Assembly: GCA_044220635.1 (NCBI GenBank)
Contig: JBGAQP010000022.1
Location: 1 to 64,000, forward strand
Direction: 5' to 3'
Length of the DNA stretch: 64,000 nt
DNA from: JBGAQP01 sp044220635
GTDB lineage: Bacteria > Pseudomonadota > Gammaproteobacteria > Burkholderiales > Usitatibacteraceae
Shown: positions 10,883 through 19,080 of the stretch, in pieces
Numbering within the stretch: the first letter of the stretch is position 1
How the letters are laid out: every line of letters begins with the position of its first letter
Made by a program: the position numbers and the translations under genes
The notes under the pieces: generated by a model
What the model saw: the letters and a program-made list of their open reading frames with translations, nothing else
Told to the model about the DNA's origin: nothing
Database searches by the model: none

Positions 10883-10921
10883 GGATTCGGTTCCCGGGCC
10901 GCGACGGCCCGGCGGTTCAGT

Positions 10922-11158
10922 TCAGCGCGACGCCCATTCGTCCGGGGAAAAGGTCCGCATCGACAGCGCGTGGATCTCCTCGCGCATGCGCTCGCCCAGC
11001 GCCGCGAAGACGAGCTGGTGCTGGCGCACGCGCGTGAGCCCGGCGAAGGCGGGGCTCACGATCACCGCCTCGAAATGCGCGCCGTCGCCGCGCACCTCGA
11101 GGTGCGTGCATGCGAGTCCCGCGCGGATGGACGCCTCGATGGATTCCGCCTCGACCAT
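10922..11158 (-). CDS. BolA/IbaG-family protein
   Basis: Small BolA-fold protein of 78 residues, likely IbaG type since it sits directly upstream of murA. The family block RVRQHQLVFAALGERM with its conserved His is visible. BolA proteins pair with monothiol glutaredoxins in iron-sulfur handling; the IbaG branch is linked to acid stress. Starts 4 bases after the upstream permease stop. Confidence 0.9.
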   Translation of the reverse strand: MVEAESIEASIRAGLACTHLEVRGDGAHFEAVIVSPAFAGLTRVRQHQLVFAALGERMREEIHALSMRTFSPDEWASR

Positions 11159-11162
11159 GGCG

Positions 11163-11918
11163 CTAGTGCCTCAACCTGTATCCCGTCCGGAGAAGATGCA
11201 GCGTGAGCCATGATAGGGCAGCGAAGGCGGCGCTCGCAATCGCGAGGCTCGCCGCCGGGTCGATGTCCGCCTGCCCGAAGAAGCCGTAGCGGAAGCCGTC
11301 GATCGCGTAGAAGAAGGGGTTCAGGCGCGAGACCGCCTGCCACAGGGGCGGGAGCGAGTGCACCGAGTAGAAGACGCCGGCGAGGAAGGTGAGCGGCATG
11401 ACGACGAAGTTCTGGAAGGCGGCGATCTGGTCGAACTTCTCCGCCCACAGGCCCGCGACGATCCCCAGGGCCCCGAGCATGCCCGAGCCGACGAGCGCGA
11501 AGGCGAGCGCCCAGAGGGGGTGGGCGAGCGGGATGTCCACCACCCACACGGTCGCCGCGAAGACGCCCGCGCCCACCACGAGGGCGCGCACGATCGCCGC
11601 GAGGAGGTAGGCGCCGAAGAGCTCGGAGGGCGCGAGCGGCGGCAGCAGGATGAAGACGATGTTGCCCGTGACCTTGGACTGGATGAGCGACGACGAGCTG
11701 TTGGCGAAGGCGTTCTGGAGCATCGACATCATGGCGAGGCCCGGGACCAGGAACTGGACGTAGCTCACCCCGGGGTAGGCCTCGACACGCCCGGAGAGCG
11801 CGTGGGCGAAGACGACCAGGTAGAGGATCGCGGAGAGCACCGGACCCGCCACGGTCTGGAAGGCCACCTTCCAGAACCGCAGGACCTCCTTGTAGAGGAG
11901 CGTGGAGAAGCCGCTCAA
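11163..11918 (-). CDS. ABC-2 type transporter permease
   Basis: Inner-membrane permease of an ABC exporter. The open frame is longer, but the protein begins at a TTG at 11918 that overlaps the stop of the ATPase gene (TTGA), giving 251 residues; the upstream part is a shadow of the ATPase gene. About six membrane spans are seen, with the ABC-2 signature region (LAGVFYSVHSLPP, LNPFFYAIDGFRYGFFG). Pairs with the preceding ATPase. Transporters of this YadH/YadG type are regularly found between mlaB and bolA in this class; the substrate is unknown. Confidence 0.9.
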   Translation of the reverse strand: MSGFSTLLYKEVLRFWKVAFQTVAGPVLSAILYLVVFAHALSGRVEAYPGVSYVQFLVPGLAMMSMLQNAFANSSSSLIQSKVTGNIVFILLPPLAPSELFGAYLLAAIVRALVVGAGVFAATVWVVDIPLAHPLWALAFALVGSGMLGALGIVAGLWAEKFDQIAAFQNFVVMPLTFLAGVFYSVHSLPPLWQAVSRLNPFFYAIDGFRYGFFGQADIDPAASLAIASAAFAALSWLTLHLLRTGYRLRH

Positions 11919-12832
11919 CGCGCCGCCTCCGGCCGCCCCATGATGCGCACGAAAACCTCCTCGAGCTCGGGCTCGGCGATCTCGAGGCCGGCCACGCCGC
12001 AGCCGGCCTCGCGCAGCCCCCGGAGCACGCCCTCGGCCTCGGCGGGGTCGGCGACGGCGATGCGCCACCAGCCGGCCTCCTCGGGCGCGGCGAGCGCGGC
12101 GAGGCCCTCGGGGAGGGCGCCGCGCGCGGGCTTCACGCGCAACACCCGCTCGGAGAACCCCGCGAGGAGGTTGGCGGTGGTGTCGAGCGCGACGATCCGC
12201 CCGGCCTTCATCATCGCGATGCGCCCGCACAGCTGCTGCGCCTCCTCGAGGTAGTGCGTCGTGAGCACGATCGTGTGTCCGGCCGCGTTGAGGCTGCGGA
12301 TGAAGCCCCAGAGCGCCTGGCGAAGCTCCACGTCCACGCCCGCCGTGGGCTCGTCGAGCACGATCACGGGCGGGCGGTGCACGAGCGCCTGGGCGACGAG
12401 GACGCGGCGCTTCATCCCCCCCGAGAGGGCGCGCATGTTCGCTCCCGCCTTCGGCGCAAGCGCGAGCTTCTCGAGGAGTTCGTCGATCCACGCGCCGTTG
12501 CCGCGGATCCCGAAATAGCCCGATTGCAGCTCGAGGGTCTCGCGCACCGTGAAGAACGGGTCGAAGACGAGCTCCTGGGGGACGATGCCCACGCGCCGGC
12601 GCGCCTCGCGGTAGTCGCGGCGCACGTCCGCGCCCATGACCGCGATCGAGCCGGCGTCGGGGATCACGAGGCCGCCGAGCGCCGAGATGAGGGTGGTCTT
12701 GCCCGCGCCGTTGGGACCGAGAAGGCCGAAGAACTCCCCCGGGGCGATGTCGAGCGTCACCCCGTCGAGCGCCTGCACGCTCCCGAAGCGCTTGCGAAGC
12801 GAGCGGATCTCGACCGCCGCGGGCGCGCTCAC
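11915..12832 (-). CDS. ABC transporter ATP-binding protein (ABC-2 exporter)
   Basis: ATPase partner of the following permease. GTG at 12832 overlaps the stop of the STAS gene (GTGA) and gives 305 residues starting MSAPAAVEIRSLRKRFG; the longer frame is not used. Walker A GPNGAGKTT, signature LSGGMKRR, Walker B VIVLDEPTAGVD and the switch His in TTHYLEEA are all visible. A C-terminal extension (about residues 225-305) is typical of YadG-like subunits. Confidence 0.92.
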   Translation of the reverse strand: MSAPAAVEIRSLRKRFGSVQALDGVTLDIAPGEFFGLLGPNGAGKTTLISALGGLVIPDAGSIAVMGADVRRDYREARRRVGIVPQELVFDPFFTVRETLELQSGYFGIRGNGAWIDELLEKLALAPKAGANMRALSGGMKRRVLVAQALVHRPPVIVLDEPTAGVDVELRQALWGFIRSLNAAGHTIVLTTHYLEEAQQLCGRIAMMKAGRIVALDTTANLLAGFSERVLRVKPARGALPEGLAALAAPEEAGWWRIAVADPAEAEGVLRGLREAGCGVAGLEIAEPELEEVFVRIMGRPEAAR

Positions 12833-13131
12833 GCCCGGCAGGGCTGGATCAGGTCGGCCACGCCGTAGAGCTCGGCGAGCGCGAGGAGGTTGGCCGGCAG
12901 GTTCACGAAGACCAGGGTCTTGCCGCGGCGGGCGGCCCGGCGGCGCCACTCGAGGAGCAGGGCCACGGCCGAGGAGTCGACCTCGGTGATGCCGGCGAAG
13001 TCGATGGTGAGGCGCTCCGGGAGGTCTTCGCGCTCGGCGTACCGGTCGCTTTCCGCGAGGATGCCCGGCAGGCTCTCGAAGGAGAGCGCCCCCTCGAGGG
13101 CGAAGACCTCGCCGCGCGCCGCGATGTTCAC
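12829..13131 (-). CDS. mlaB: STAS-domain protein, MlaB-like
   Basis: Cytoplasmic accessory subunit of the Mla phospholipid transporter. 100 residues with an anti-sigma-factor-antagonist (STAS) fold; the EVDSSAVALLLEW stretch is the conserved loop and helix where MlaB proteins contact MlaF. ATG at 13131 overlaps the mlaC stop. Completes an mlaFEDCB set. Confidence 0.88.
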   Translation of the reverse strand: MNIAARGEVFALEGALSFESLPGILAESDRYAEREDLPERLTIDFAGITEVDSSAVALLLEWRRRAARRGKTLVFVNLPANLLALAELYGVADLIQPCRA

Positions 13132-13778
13132 TTGCCGGGCTCGGCCTTCGCGGCCGCGGCCTTCGCCGGGGCCTTGCCCGCCTCGGAGGCGCGGTTGCGA
13201 TCCGCGAGCGTCTTCACGAGCCCGTCGATGCCGTTCTTCTGGACCTGGTCGTTGAACGTCCCCCGGTAGGTCGTCACGAGCGAGACGCCGTCGACGACCA
13301 CGTCGTAGACCTTCCAGCCCGCGTCGGACTTCGCCATGCCGTAGTCGATGGGGATCGGAGGGCCGCCGGCCTGGTTCACCAGCGTCTTCACGAGGGCGTC
13401 GGTGTCCTGGGCCACGAGACGCACCGGCTTCACCTCGATCGTCTGGTTGCGGTACTGGGAGAGCGACGAGGAGTAGGTGCGCACGAGCAGCGTGCGGAAC
13501 TCCCGCGTGAGGGACTCCTTCTGCGCGTCGGACGCCTGCGCCCAGTTGCGGCCGACCGCGAGCCGCGTCATGCGCGAAAAATCGAAGTGCGGGAGCACCT
13601 TCGCCTCGACGAGCTCGAGGATGCGCTTCGAGTTGCCCGCCTGCAGGTCCTTGTCGGACTTGATGATCGCGAGGACCTCGTCGACGGTCCTGCGCACGAG
13701 CGCGTCCGGGGCGAGGTCCTGGGCCGCGGCGGCGAGCGGGGCGAGGCCGGCGAGGAGCGTGAGGAGAAATCGGGTCAT
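13128..13778 (-). CDS. mlaC: Periplasmic phospholipid-binding protein MlaC
   Basis: Periplasmic shuttle between the outer-membrane MlaA complex and inner-membrane MlaFEDB. ATG at 13778 gives 216 residues with a clear signal peptide (MTRFLLTLLAGLAPLAAAAQ); the longer frame adds an unlikely Arg/Pro-rich leader. Family features: RMTRLAVGRNW, the FRTLLVRTYSSSL segment, and DVVVDGVSLV. The Lys/Ala-rich tail is low complexity. Confidence 0.93.
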   Translation of the reverse strand: MTRFLLTLLAGLAPLAAAAQDLAPDALVRRTVDEVLAIIKSDKDLQAGNSKRILELVEAKVLPHFDFSRMTRLAVGRNWAQASDAQKESLTREFRTLLVRTYSSSLSQYRNQTIEVKPVRLVAQDTDALVKTLVNQAGGPPIPIDYGMAKSDAGWKVYDVVVDGVSLVTTYRGTFNDQVQKNGIDGLVKTLADRNRASEAGKAPAKAAAAKAEPGK

Positions 13779-13843
13779 GCGTCGTCCTGGGAGTGGCGCC
13801 GGGGTTCGACCCGCCGCGCGCGGGCCGGTTCCGGCGCGGGAGG

Positions 13844-14314
13844 TCACTTCTTCGCGCCGTCGTCCTGGGCCTTGTTGAACAGGAACTGGCCGATGAGGCG
13901 CTCGAGCACCACCGCCGATTGCGTGATCGTGATCCGGTCGCCGTCGGCCAGGCGCTTGTCGTCGCCGCCCGCGTCGAGCCCCACGTAGGTCTCGCCGAGC
14001 AGGCCCGAGGTGAGGATCGAGGCGCTCGTGTCCTTCGGGAAGCCGTAGCGCCTGTCGAGCGCGAGCGTCACGCTCGCCTGGAAGCGCTCGTTGTCGAAGT
14101 GGATCTCGGCCACGCGGCCGACGAGCACGCCCGCGCTGCGCACGGGGGCGCGCACCTTCAGGCCGCCGATGTTGTCGAAGCGCACCTCGATGCGGTAGGT
14201 CTCCTTCGGCGCCTCCGCGCCGAGGTTGCCCACCTTGAGCGCGAGCACGAGGAGGGCGGCGAATCCGGCGGTCACGAAGGCGCCGAACCAGAGGTCGATG
14301 GTCGTTCTTTCCAT
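13844..14314 (-). CDS. mlaD: MCE-domain protein MlaD
   Basis: Inner-membrane-anchored substrate-binding subunit of the Mla system; it forms hexameric rings. 156 residues: N-terminal transmembrane helix (about 8-28) then an MCE domain with FDNIGGLKVRAPVRSAGV and the LTSGLLGETYVGLD strand pair. ATG at 14314. Lies between mlaE and mlaC. Confidence 0.95.
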   Translation of the reverse strand: MERTTIDLWFGAFVTAGFAALLVLALKVGNLGAEAPKETYRIEVRFDNIGGLKVRAPVRSAGVLVGRVAEIHFDNERFQASVTLALDRRYGFPKDTSASILTSGLLGETYVGLDAGGDDKRLADGDRITITQSAVVLERLIGQFLFNKAQDDGAKK

Positions 14315-14348
14315 GGTGTCGGTTCGCGGGCGGCCCGGATCGGCGCCC

Positions 14349-15146
14349 TCAGCCCTCGCCCCGGAGCATGAAGGCGGTGAGAACGAAGTCGAGCGCGAGG
14401 ATGGTGAGCGCCGAGCTCACGACCGTTCGCGTGGTGGCGCCGGAGACGCCTTCCGCCGTCGGCGGGGCGTCGAACCCCTCGAAGGTGGCAATCACGGTCA
14501 CGGCCACCCCGAACACGAGGCTCTTCACGACGCCGTTGAGAACATCATACCGGAAGTCCACCGCCGCCTGCATTTGCGACCAGAAGGCGCCGTTGTCCAC
14601 GCCGATCAGCACCACGCCCACGAGATAGCCGCCGAAGACGCCCATCGCCGAGAAGAGCGCGGCGAGCATCGGCATCGAGATCACCCCCGCCCAGAATCGC
14701 GGCGCGATCACGCGCGACATCGGGGAGACCGCCATCATGTCCATGGCGGTGAGCTGCTCCGTGGCCTTCATGAGCCCGATCTCCGCGGTGATCGCGGAGC
14801 CCGCGCGCGAGGCGAAGAGCAGCGCCGAGACCACGGGGCCGAGCTCGCGCACGAGGGAGAGCGCGACCAGGACCCCGATCGACTCCGTGGCGCCGTACTT
14901 CTGCAGCGTCTCGAATCCCTGGAGCCCCAGCACCATGCCCACGAACAGGCCCGAGACGACGATGATGACGAGCGAGAGCACGCCCGTGAAGTAGACTTCG
15001 CGCATCACGAGCCGGAAGCGGTTGAAGCTCGTGCCCGAGGCGATGAGCACGATGAACAGGAACCGCGCCATCGAGCCCACGCGCCAGACGCCGTTCACGA
15101 AGTTGTGACCCAGCCTCGCGAGGGGGCGGCGCACGCGCTCAAGCAC
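14349..15146 (-). CDS. mlaE: Mla phospholipid transporter permease MlaE
   Basis: Permease subunit of the outer-membrane lipid asymmetry transporter. The GTG at 15146 (MLERVRRPLARLG) overlaps the mlaF stop by 8 bases and gives 265 residues; a longer frame to 15179 exists but lies inside mlaF. The family core is clear: GLFVGMVLGLQGFETLQKYG, LVRELGPVVSALLFASRAGS, and EIGLMKATEQLTAMDMM, with about five membrane helices. Confidence 0.95.
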   Translation of the reverse strand: MLERVRRPLARLGHNFVNGVWRVGSMARFLFIVLIASGTSFNRFRLVMREVYFTGVLSLVIIVVSGLFVGMVLGLQGFETLQKYGATESIGVLVALSLVRELGPVVSALLFASRAGSAITAEIGLMKATEQLTAMDMMAVSPMSRVIAPRFWAGVISMPMLAALFSAMGVFGGYLVGVVLIGVDNGAFWSQMQAAVDFRYDVLNGVVKSLVFGVAVTVIATFEGFDAPPTAEGVSGATTRTVVSSALTILALDFVLTAFMLRGEG

Positions 15147-15954
15147 GGGCGGTGTCCGCGAGGCCCACGTCGTCGGCATAGCCGCGCGCGGGGTAGTGGA
15201 AGGGGACCGGGCCGTCGGTCTCGCCGTGGACGAACTGGCGCACGAAGGGCCGTTCGGAGCGGCGGATCTGCTCGGGAGTGCCCTCGCCGACGATCGTGCC
15301 GTCGGAGACGAGGTAGAGGTAGTCGACGATCTGCAGGGATTCCACGACGTCGTGGGAGACCACGATCGAGGTCGCCCCGAGGGCGTCGTTGAGCGTGCGG
15401 ATGAGGCGCCCGACGACCGCGAGCGCGATCGGGTCGAGCCCCGCGAAGGGCTCGTCGTAGAGCACGAGCATCGGGTCGAGCACCACGGCCCGGGCGAGCG
15501 CGGCGCGGCGCGCCATCCCCCCCGAGAGCTCCGAGGGCATGAGGCGGTGGGCGCCGCGCAGCCCGACGGCCTGCAGCTTCATGAGGACGAGGTCGCGGAT
15601 CATGCTCTCGGGCAGGCTCGTGTGCTCCCGCAGCGGGAAGGCGACGTTCTCGAACACGGTCATGTCGGTGAACAGCGCCCCGAACTGGAAGAGCATGCTC
15701 ATGCGCCGCCGAAGCCCGTAGAGTCCCTCGCGGTCGAGCTCGTGCACGACGCGGCCGGCCACGCGCACGGCGCCCGCCGAGGGCTTGAGCTGCCCGCTGA
15801 TGAGGCGCAGCAGCGTGGTCTTCCCGCAGCCGCTGCCGCCCATGATCGCGACCACCTTGCCGCGGGGCACGCGCATCGAGACGTCCTTGAGGACCGGAAG
15901 CCGGCCGTAGCCGAAGCTCAGCGACTCGACGTCGACCAGGATATCGGCGGACAC
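15139..15954 (-). CDS. mlaF: Mla phospholipid transporter ATPase MlaF
   Basis: ATPase of the Mla lipid transporter. 271 residues: Walker A GGSGCGKTT, signature LSGGMARRAALARA, Walker B LVLYDEPFAGLDP, switch His in VVSHDV. First gene of the long minus-strand run; its upstream region is shared with the divergent sigma-54 regulator at 16069. A TAGAAT hexamer at 15993-15988 (minus) could be its -10, but no good -35 is seen. Confidence 0.95.
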   Translation of the reverse strand: MSADILVDVESLSFGYGRLPVLKDVSMRVPRGKVVAIMGGSGCGKTTLLRLISGQLKPSAGAVRVAGRVVHELDREGLYGLRRRMSMLFQFGALFTDMTVFENVAFPLREHTSLPESMIRDLVLMKLQAVGLRGAHRLMPSELSGGMARRAALARAVVLDPMLVLYDEPFAGLDPIALAVVGRLIRTLNDALGATSIVVSHDVVESLQIVDYLYLVSDGTIVGEGTPEQIRRSERPFVRQFVHGETDGPVPFHYPARGYADDVGLADTARA

Positions 15955-16068
15955 GCGCGCAGGGAGGCGATGCGGATGAGAGGCGCCATTCTAGCAGAGC
16001 GGGGAGCGCGCGGATTCCGCAGGGTGGCCGCGCCCCGAATATAATCGGTCCGATGCCCGGCGCATGAC
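15955..16068. promoter_or_regulatory. Divergent intergenic region between mlaF and the sigma-54 regulator
   Basis: 114 bases separate the divergent starts. On the plus strand a perfect TATAAT lies at 16040-16045, about 24 bases before the GTG at 16069; its -35 is poor (TTCCGC at 16015-16020, spacing 19). On the minus strand TAGAAT at 15993-15988 could serve mlaF. These are weak promoter guesses. Confidence 0.4.
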
Positions 16069-17523
16069 GTGAAGAAACCCGCCCTCCTCCTGGTCGACGA
16101 CGACCCCCTCATCGGCGAGAGCCTCGCGTTTGCGCTCGCGGCCGATTACGAGGTGGCGCGCGCTTCCGACCGCCCCTCGGCCGTGGCGCTCCTGCGCGCG
16201 GGCCTCGACCCCGCGGCCGCCCTCGTTGACCTGGGCCTGCCGCCGGTCGCGCACCTGCCCAACGAGGGGTTCAAGCTGATCGCCGAGCTCCTGGCGCACG
16301 CCCCCGAGGTGCGCATCCTCGTGCTCACCGGGCAGAACGAGGAGTCGAACGCGCGGCGCGCCCGCGCGCTCGGCGCGGTCGACCTCGTGCCCAAGCCCTG
16401 CGACCCCGAGCGGCTGCGCGCGGTGCTTCGCCAGGCGCTCAAGGCCCCGACGATCGGCCCCTCCGAGGAGGAGAGCGAGAACGTGCGCGCGCTGGTGGGC
16501 GACAGCCCCGCGATCCGCAAGCTGCGCAGCCAGATCGACCTCTACGCGGCCTCCGCGTTCCCGGCGCTGATCGAGGGCGAGTCGGGCAGCGGCAAGGAGC
16601 GCGTGGCCTATTCCCTGCACCACCTGAGCCCGCGCGCGCGGCAGCCCTTCCTCGCGCTCAATTGCGCGGCCATCTCCCCGAGCCTCGTCGAGCCCACGCT
16701 CTTCGGCTATGCGAAGGGCGCCTTCACCGGCGCGCAGCAGGCCCGGTCGGGCTACTTCGAGGACGCGGGCGAGGGCACGCTCTTCCTCGACGAGATCGGG
16801 GAGCTGCCGATCGACCTGCAGGCGAAGCTGCTGCGCGTGCTCGAAAACGGCGAGTACCAGCGCGTGGGGGAGACGCAGACGCGCGTGAGCCGCGCGCGCA
16901 TCGTCGCGGCCACGAACCGCGACCTGCGCGAGGAGATCCGCCGGGGGCGCTTCCGGGGCGACCTCTACCACCGCCTCTCGGTGTTCACCCTCGCCGTGCC
17001 GCCGCTGCGCGAGCAGGGAGAGGACCGCATGCGCCTGCTCGACTACTACCGCCCCCTCGTCGCCACGAAGTCCGGGACCCGGCCCTTCACGCTCGACGAG
17101 GCCGCGCGCGCGCGCTGGCTCGCCTACGAGTTCCCGGGCAACGTGCGCGAGCTGAAGAACATCGTGATCCGCCTCACGGCGAAGTACGCGGGCTACACGG
17201 TGGGCGCGGCCGAGCTCGAAGCCGAGCTCGCGCCTGCCTCGGAGGGCCCCGCCCCCGCCGATCCCGTGGCGCGCGCACGCGCCGAGATCCTCGCCGAGCC
17301 CGCGTTCAGCCTGGAGGCGGCGCTCAAGTGCTTCGAGCAGGCCTACGTCGACGCCGCGCTCGACATCTCGCAGGGCAACGTATCGCAGGCCGCGAAGCTG
17401 CTCGGCATCTCGCGCAGCACCCTCTACGGGCGGCTCGAGGCCTCGGGGCGGGCCGGTGCTAAACTGGCCGCACACGACCCGGGCGAGCCCGGAACCCCGC
17501 CCGCCGCCCCCCCTGCGCCATGA
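16069..17523 (+). CDS. Sigma-54-dependent response regulator (NtrC family)
   Basis: Activator of sigma-54 promoters, 484 residues. Receiver domain (1-125) with the acidic pair in LLVDDDP, phospho-acceptor Asp in ALVDLGLPP, Thr in VLTGQNE and Lys in VPKPCDP. AAA+ domain (about 140-380) with Walker A GESGSGKE, the sigma-54 contact loop GAFTGA, Walker B TLFLDEIGEL and Arg-finger segment NRDLREE. C-terminal Fis-type helix-turn-helix (NVSQAAKLLGISRSTLYGRL) then a Pro-rich tail. GTG start. No sensor kinase gene is adjacent. Its stop overlaps the next start (ATGA). The domain order is like PEP-CTERM PrsR proteins, but no exosortase or PEP-CTERM gene is nearby; the context says pilus regulator. Confidence 0.93.
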   Translation: MKKPALLLVDDDPLIGESLAFALAADYEVARASDRPSAVALLRAGLDPAAALVDLGLPPVAHLPNEGFKLIAELLAHAPEVRILVLTGQNEESNARRARALGAVDLVPKPCDPERLRAVLRQALKAPTIGPSEEESENVRALVGDSPAIRKLRSQIDLYAASAFPALIEGESGSGKERVAYSLHHLSPRARQPFLALNCAAISPSLVEPTLFGYAKGAFTGAQQARSGYFEDAGEGTLFLDEIGELPIDLQAKLLRVLENGEYQRVGETQTRVSRARIVAATNRDLREEIRRGRFRGDLYHRLSVFTLAVPPLREQGEDRMRLLDYYRPLVATKSGTRPFTLDEAARARWLAYEFPGNVRELKNIVIRLTAKYAGYTVGAAELEAELAPASEGPAPADPVARARAEILAEPAFSLEAALKCFEQAYVDAALDISQGNVSQAAKLLGISRSTLYGRLEASGRAGAKLAAHDPGEPGTPPAAPPAP

Positions 17524-18968
17524 CGATGTACCTCGAGCACTTCGGCCTGCGCGAAGCGCCCTTCCGCATCACGCCGCACACGGAGTTCTTCTTCTCGGGT
17601 GCGAACCGCGGCGCCACGCTCGAGGCCCTCAGCTACGCGATCACCGCGGGCGAGGGCATGGTGAAGGTGACCGGCGAGGTGGGCAGCGGCAAGACCATGC
17701 TCTGCCGGGTGCTCATGGAGCGCCTGCCCGCGACGGTCGCGACGATCTACCTGGCGGTGCCGAGCCTGTCGCGCGACGAGATGCTCGCGGCGATCGCCGG
17801 CGACCTGGGACTCGAGACCGCGGGCTCTTCCACCACCCAGCTGGTGCGCGCGCTCCAGGAGCATCTCATCCGCATCCATGCCGAGGGCCGGCAGGTCGTG
17901 GCGCTCATCGACGAGGCGCACGCGATGCCGCTCGCCACGCTCGAGGAGATCCGGCTGCTCTCGAACCTCGAGACCGGCAAGGAGAAGCTGCTGCAGATCG
18001 TGCTCTTCGGCCAGCCCGAGCTCGACGAGCACCTGTCGCTGCCCAGCATGCGCCAGCTGCGCGAGCGCATCACGCACAGTTTCACGCTGGCGCCCCTGCC
18101 GCCGCGCGACATCCGGGAGTACGTGAACTTCCGCCTGCGCGCCGCGGGCTACCACGGCCCCGACCTCTTCGGCCCGGAGGCGCTGCGGATCATCACCGAG
18201 GCCTCCGAGGGCCTCACGCGGCGCATCAACATCTACGCCGACAAGACGCTGCTCGCGGCCTTCGCGGCGGGCACCCACACCGTGACCGCCGACCACGCGC
18301 GCGCCGCCGTCACCGATACCCAGATCGTGGTCGCCCGGCGCGAGTCGCCGCGCCGCGTGGCCGGCATCGCCGCGCTGGGCGTTGCCGCGGGCGTGGCGAT
18401 CGGCTTCGGAATCGCCCAATGGACCCGATCGCCCGACCCAGCCCCCGCCGCCGCGGGCACCGTGGCCGCCAGCGCAGCGCAAACGCCTCCGGCCGGCGCC
18501 GGCTCCGCCGCACCCGCGACACCCGCCGCCCCCCCGCCGCCTGCCGCGGCGCCCGCCGCGGCGCCCGAGGCCGCGAAGCCCGCGGCGCCACCGCCCGCGG
18601 ATCCCGTGGCCGCCCGCCTGGCCGCGGGGCGCGAACTGCTCGCGGAGGGCTCGAAGGCGCAGTTCGCCGTGCAGCTGATGATGACCGACGCGCGCGAGAA
18701 GTCCTACCTCGAGAACTGGCTCGCCGAGGCGGGCCGCTCGGTGAAGCCCGACGAGCTCTTCCTCTTCCCCGCCGGCGGCGGCGAGACGCCGCGCATCGGG
18801 GTGCTGTATGGCGCGTTCCGCGAGCGCAACGAGGCGAACGCGGCGCTCGCGAGGCTCCCCGAGCCGCTCAAGGCCTTCCGCCCTTACGTGCGCCCTCTCG
18901 ACGGGGTGCGCGACGAGGCGCGCCGCGCCGGCCCGCGCCTCGCTTCCGGCGCACCCGCCCCGGCCTGA
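17520..18968 (+). CDS. mshM: ExeA/MshM-like AAA ATPase with transmembrane segment and SPOR-like tail
   Basis: 482 residues. An N-terminal AAA domain of the ExeA/GspA/MshM family (1-270): YLEHFGLREAPFRITPHTE opening, Walker A GEVGSGKT, Walker B VVALIDEAHAMP, and the later GLTRRINIYADKTLLAAF. A membrane helix lies near residues 281-301. A long Ala/Pro linker follows (about 305-365), then a C-terminal region (about 380-465) resembling a peptidoglycan-binding SPOR domain (FAVQLMM, FLFPAGGG, GVLYGAFRERNEANAAL). Proteins of this kind help insert secretins through the cell wall, matching the mshL gene next. Start overlaps the regulator stop by four bases. Confidence 0.87.
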   Translation: MTMYLEHFGLREAPFRITPHTEFFFSGANRGATLEALSYAITAGEGMVKVTGEVGSGKTMLCRVLMERLPATVATIYLAVPSLSRDEMLAAIAGDLGLETAGSSTTQLVRALQEHLIRIHAEGRQVVALIDEAHAMPLATLEEIRLLSNLETGKEKLLQIVLFGQPELDEHLSLPSMRQLRERITHSFTLAPLPPRDIREYVNFRLRAAGYHGPDLFGPEALRIITEASEGLTRRINIYADKTLLAAFAAGTHTVTADHARAAVTDTQIVVARRESPRRVAGIAALGVAAGVAIGFGIAQWTRSPDPAPAAAGTVAASAAQTPPAGAGSAAPATPAAPPPPAAAPAAAPEAAKPAAPPPADPVAARLAAGRELLAEGSKAQFAVQLMMTDAREKSYLENWLAEAGRSVKPDELFLFPAGGGETPRIGVLYGAFRERNEANAALARLPEPLKAFRPYVRPLDGVRDEARRAGPRLASGAPAPA

Positions 18969-18986
18969 TTCGCGCGCGGCTTTCTG

Positions 18987-19000
18987 GGGATTTCATTTGC
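18987..19000 (+). promoter_or_regulatory. Candidate sigma-54 promoter upstream of mshL
   Basis: A GG dinucleotide at 18987-18988 is separated by exactly ten bases from the GC of TTGC at 18997-19000, the -24/-12 spacing of sigma-54 promoters. Seven of eleven fixed consensus positions match. It lies 81 bases before the mshL ATG, and the cluster's first gene is a GAFTGA-containing sigma-54 activator. A sigma-70 reading also exists here: TTGCGT (18997-19002), 17-base spacer, TATAAA (19020-19025), so the two alternatives overlap. Confidence 0.45.
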
Positions 19001-19080
19001 GTTTCCTCCCCGAAAAAGCTATAAATCCCGGAGCCGGCGCTTTCGGCCATAAAACAATCACTTACCGAATCATTCCTGCC

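Noticed and set aside
16069..17523. Naming the sigma-54 regulator prsR of a PEP-CTERM/exosortase system
   Set aside because: No exosortase, PEP-CTERM protein or PrsK kinase gene is seen in the window; the neighbours are pilus genes.
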